Shown piece after piece: positions 7,227 to 8,904 of a stretch of DNA of 8,904 bases (positions within the stretch are counted from its first letter, which is position 1; every line of letters starts with the position of its first letter). The DNA is from JAWVEV01 sp033856535 (GTDB lineage Bacteria > Actinomycetota > Thermoleophilia > Miltoncostaeales > Miltoncostaeaceae): the NCBI GenBank assembly GCA_033856535.1, contig JAWVEV010000211.1:1-8904 (forward strand), given 5' to 3'. Below the pieces are notes generated by a model that searched no databases, was not told the origin of the DNA, and worked only from the letters and a program-made list of their open reading frames with translations. Position numbers and translations under genes: made by a program.

Positions 7227-7775
7227 ATGCGAAGGACCCATCGTGTCGGCCTCGGCGCCGTCGTCGGCGTCGCGGGCATGCTGGCCGTCGGCGCGCCGCT
7301 GCTGGCCCAGGGCGGCGACCACGGCTCCACCCACGAGGCGCGCGACCAGCACAAGGCGGCCGTGCAGGCCGCCAAGGACGCGCGCACCACGCTCGTCGCC
7401 TCGCTCTCGGGGAAGAACGAGGTGAGCGCGACCACCGGCCGTCGCCGTGCCGGCGACCTCGACGCCACCGGCGGCGCGACCGTCGTGGTGAAGGGCGACC
7501 AGGTCTGCTTCGCGATCACGATCAAGGGCCTCGACACGCCGAGCGCGGCGCACATCCACAGCGCCCGGGCCGGCAAGAACGGCAACGTGGTCGTCCCGCT
7601 GACCGCCCCGACCTCGGGCGACCCCGGCGCCTCGGCCGGCTGCGTGACCGCGGCCGCGGACCTCGCGACCTCGATCCAGCGGCACCCGCGCGGGTTCTAC
7701 GTCAACGTCCACACCGATGCGTTCCCGGCCGGCGCCGTGCGCGGCCAGCTCAGGACGCTGCCGAAGGGCAGCTAA
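7227..7775 (+). CDS. Secreted CHRD-domain protein
   Basis: The 182-residue protein has an N-terminal signal peptide (MRRTHRVG, then a hydrophobic core GAVVGVAGMLAVGAPLLA, likely cut near residue 28). A short charged helical stretch with three His (about 31-54) follows, then one CHRD domain (about 56-176). Diagnostic segments are LSGKNEVS (60-67), CFAITIKGLDTPSAAHIHSA (94-113) and YVNVHTDAFPAGAVRGQL (158-175), which match the CHRD family named after chordin. C94 and C139 could form a disulfide, and H109/H111 are conserved in the family. CHRD proteins occur widely as extracellular bacterial proteins whose biochemical role is unsettled. The gene is monocistronic: its TAA overlaps the stop of the convergent hpnE, and it diverges from the PAP2 gene. 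Confidence 0.93.
   Translation: MRRTHRVGLGAVVGVAGMLAVGAPLLAQGGDHGSTHEARDQHKAAVQAAKDARTTLVASLSGKNEVSATTGRRRAGDLDATGGATVVVKGDQVCFAITIKGLDTPSAAHIHSARAGKNGNVVVPLTAPTSGDPGASAGCVTAAADLATSIQRHPRGFYVNVHTDAFPAGAVRGQLRTLPKGS
7772..7775. other. Convergent stop-codon overlap (CTAA)
   Basis: The CHRD gene ends with TAA (7773-7775) and hpnE ends with TAG read from 7774 to 7772. The overlap is the same four bases, CTAA, as at 3018-3021. No intergenic terminator can exist here. Confidence 0.9.
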
Positions 7776-8904
7776 GCCGAACCGCCCGGCGGCCCCTTCG
7801 GGGGCTCGCCGAGCACCACCCGTGCCGCCCGGATCCCGCTGCGCACCGCGCCCTCCATCGTGGCCGGCCAGCCGGTGTCGGTCCACGCGCCGGCGATGGC
7901 CACGCTCGGGAGCGGGGTCGCCGGGCCCGGGCGGCGCGACCCGCTGCCGGGGCTCGCGGCGAAGGTCGCCTCGGGCTCCTTGACCACCGCGCTCGCGAGC
8001 ACGCGGGCCCGGCGGGCGGCGGGGAAGACGTGCGCCAGCTCGGCGATCAGCCGCTCGGCCAGCTCCCCGCGCGGCACCGTCGCCTCCTCGTGGGCGCCGC
8101 TGATCGAGACGGCCAGGTGCGACCCCTCGCCGCCCCCGGCCATCGCGGTCCGGTCGAAGACCCATTGCGCCGGGCTGTCGAGCACGGCCGTGAAGGGCCG
8201 CTCCATCACCGGCCGGTCGTACCAGACGTGCACGTTGACGATCGGCGAGACCCCGAGGTCGGGGTCCTCCGGCAGCGCCGCCGGCGCCACCTCGCGGGTC
8301 CGGCGCGGCGGCAGCGCCAGCACCACGCCGTCGGCCGGGAGGACGGTCCCGTCGGCCAGGCGCACCTCGCCGGGACCGGCCGCGGCCACGGCCCGCCCGC
8401 TCAGCACCCGCCCGCCGCGGGCGGCGAGGAAGTCGCGCGCCGCGGGGTCGACGAGCCGGGTCAGGCCCACCCGGGCGTAGCCGATCGCCGATCCGCCGGC
8501 GGTGCGGAGGAACCCCTCGCGGAAGACGAACGCCGCCAGGGCGCCCGACACCCGCTCGCTGCGGTCGTTGCAGGTCGGGAGCACGATCAGGTCCCAGAAG
8601 CGGTCGATGGCCCGCTCGCTCTGGCCGCCCTCGCGCAGCACGTCGGCGAAGCTGCGCCGGTCCAGGGCGGCCAGCTCGTCCTCCGACAGCCGTCCCAGCG
8701 CGAGCAGCAGGCGTGCCGCCGAGGCCTTCTCGCGCGCGCCGAGGAAGGGATAGGCGGCCAGCGAGGGCGCCATGTGGAGCGGCGCCGGCGCCGGCACCGC
8801 GGCCAGGACCCCCTCGCGTCCGTCGCGGTCGCGGTCCGGGGCGCGCAGGCGCCGCTGCAGGGTCGTGAGCCCGTCGGGTCCGAGCAGCCGCAGCAGCGCG
8901 ACGT
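7772..8904 (-). CDS. hpnE: Hydroxysqualene dehydroxylase (FAD-dependent), N-terminus cut by window edge
   Basis: About 376 C-terminal residues are visible. The N-terminal FAD-binding GxGxxG region lies beyond the window; the family is usually about 430-450 residues. HpnE reduces hydroxysqualene to squalene, the third step of the HpnC-HpnD-HpnE route feeding hopanoid or other triterpenoid synthesis. Family segments include FADVLREGGQSERAIDRFWD, then LPTCND and the terminal WTDTGWPATMEGAVRSG (visible residues 340-356). That last motif is specific to the squalene-associated branch of the amine-oxidase/desaturase fold. The residue before this Trp is Ala (AGAW), where many relatives have Asp (AGDW). 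A GTG at 8795-8797 is in frame but internal to homologous sequence, so it is unlikely to be the start. The hpnC and hpnD partners, if present, would lie to the right. Confidence 0.88.
   Translation of the reverse strand, partial: VALLRLLGPDGLTTLQRRLRAPDRDRDGREGVLAAVPAPAPLHMAPSLAAYPFLGAREKASAARLLLALGRLSEDELAALDRRSFADVLREGGQSERAIDRFWDLIVLPTCNDRSERVSGALAAFVFREGFLRTAGGSAIGYARVGLTRLVDPAARDFLAARGGRVLSGRAVAAAGPGEVRLADGTVLPADGVVLALPPRRTREVAPAALPEDPDLGVSPIVNVHVWYDRPVMERPFTAVLDSPAQWVFDRTAMAGGGEGSHLAVSISGAHEEATVPRGELAERLIAELAHVFPAARRARVLASAVVKEPEATFAASPGSGSRRPGPATPLPSVAIAGAWTDTGWPATMEGAVRSGIRAARVVLGEPPKGPPGGSA

Overview
The window reads as chromosomal DNA of a very GC-rich bacterium. Nearly every codon of the real genes ends in G or C. 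The gene set fits an actinobacterium: an hpnE-type squalene desaturase, an AMP-forming acetyl-CoA synthetase, a PAP2 membrane phosphatase with the Aur1-like motif, a CHRD protein and proline/alanine-rich secreted proteins. Thermoleophilia (Solirubrobacterales-like) is my best guess; this rests on overall style, not on a marker gene.

Layout, left to right. Bases 1-122 are the right end of an IS481-family insertion sequence (last 34 residues of its transposase and a probable terminus ending in ACA, followed by GCTAGC). Next are two minus-strand genes in a tight operon: acetyl-CoA synthetase acs (543-2504) followed by a small cupin (143-541). From acs onward gene orientation alternates strictly: a 112-residue unknown protein (+, 2683-3021), a secreted, probably helical-barrel protein (-, 3018-4691), a secreted multi-domain cysteine-containing protein (+, 4755-6209), a PAP2-family membrane enzyme (-, 6216-7106), a secreted CHRD-domain protein (+, 7227-7775) and the C-terminal part of hydroxysqualene dehydroxylase HpnE (-, 7772 to the window edge).

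This creates three short divergent control regions (2505-2682, 4692-4754, 7107-7226) and three convergent junctions with essentially no spacer. Two of those junctions have stop codons overlapping in the same four bases, CTAA. The divergent regions hold the clearest non-coding structure: a perfect 12-bp direct repeat and two palindromes beside acs, and an 8-bp inverted repeat plus a hairpin over the ribosome-binding site in the 63-bp space between the two secreted-protein genes.

Functionally the window combines acetate activation (acs), envelope lipid metabolism (hpnE, PAP2) and three exported proteins of unknown substrate. I see no defence system, prophage, CRISPR array, tRNA or rRNA. The least described material is the divergent secreted pair around 4700 with its shared compact promoter, and the 112-residue orphan beside acs.
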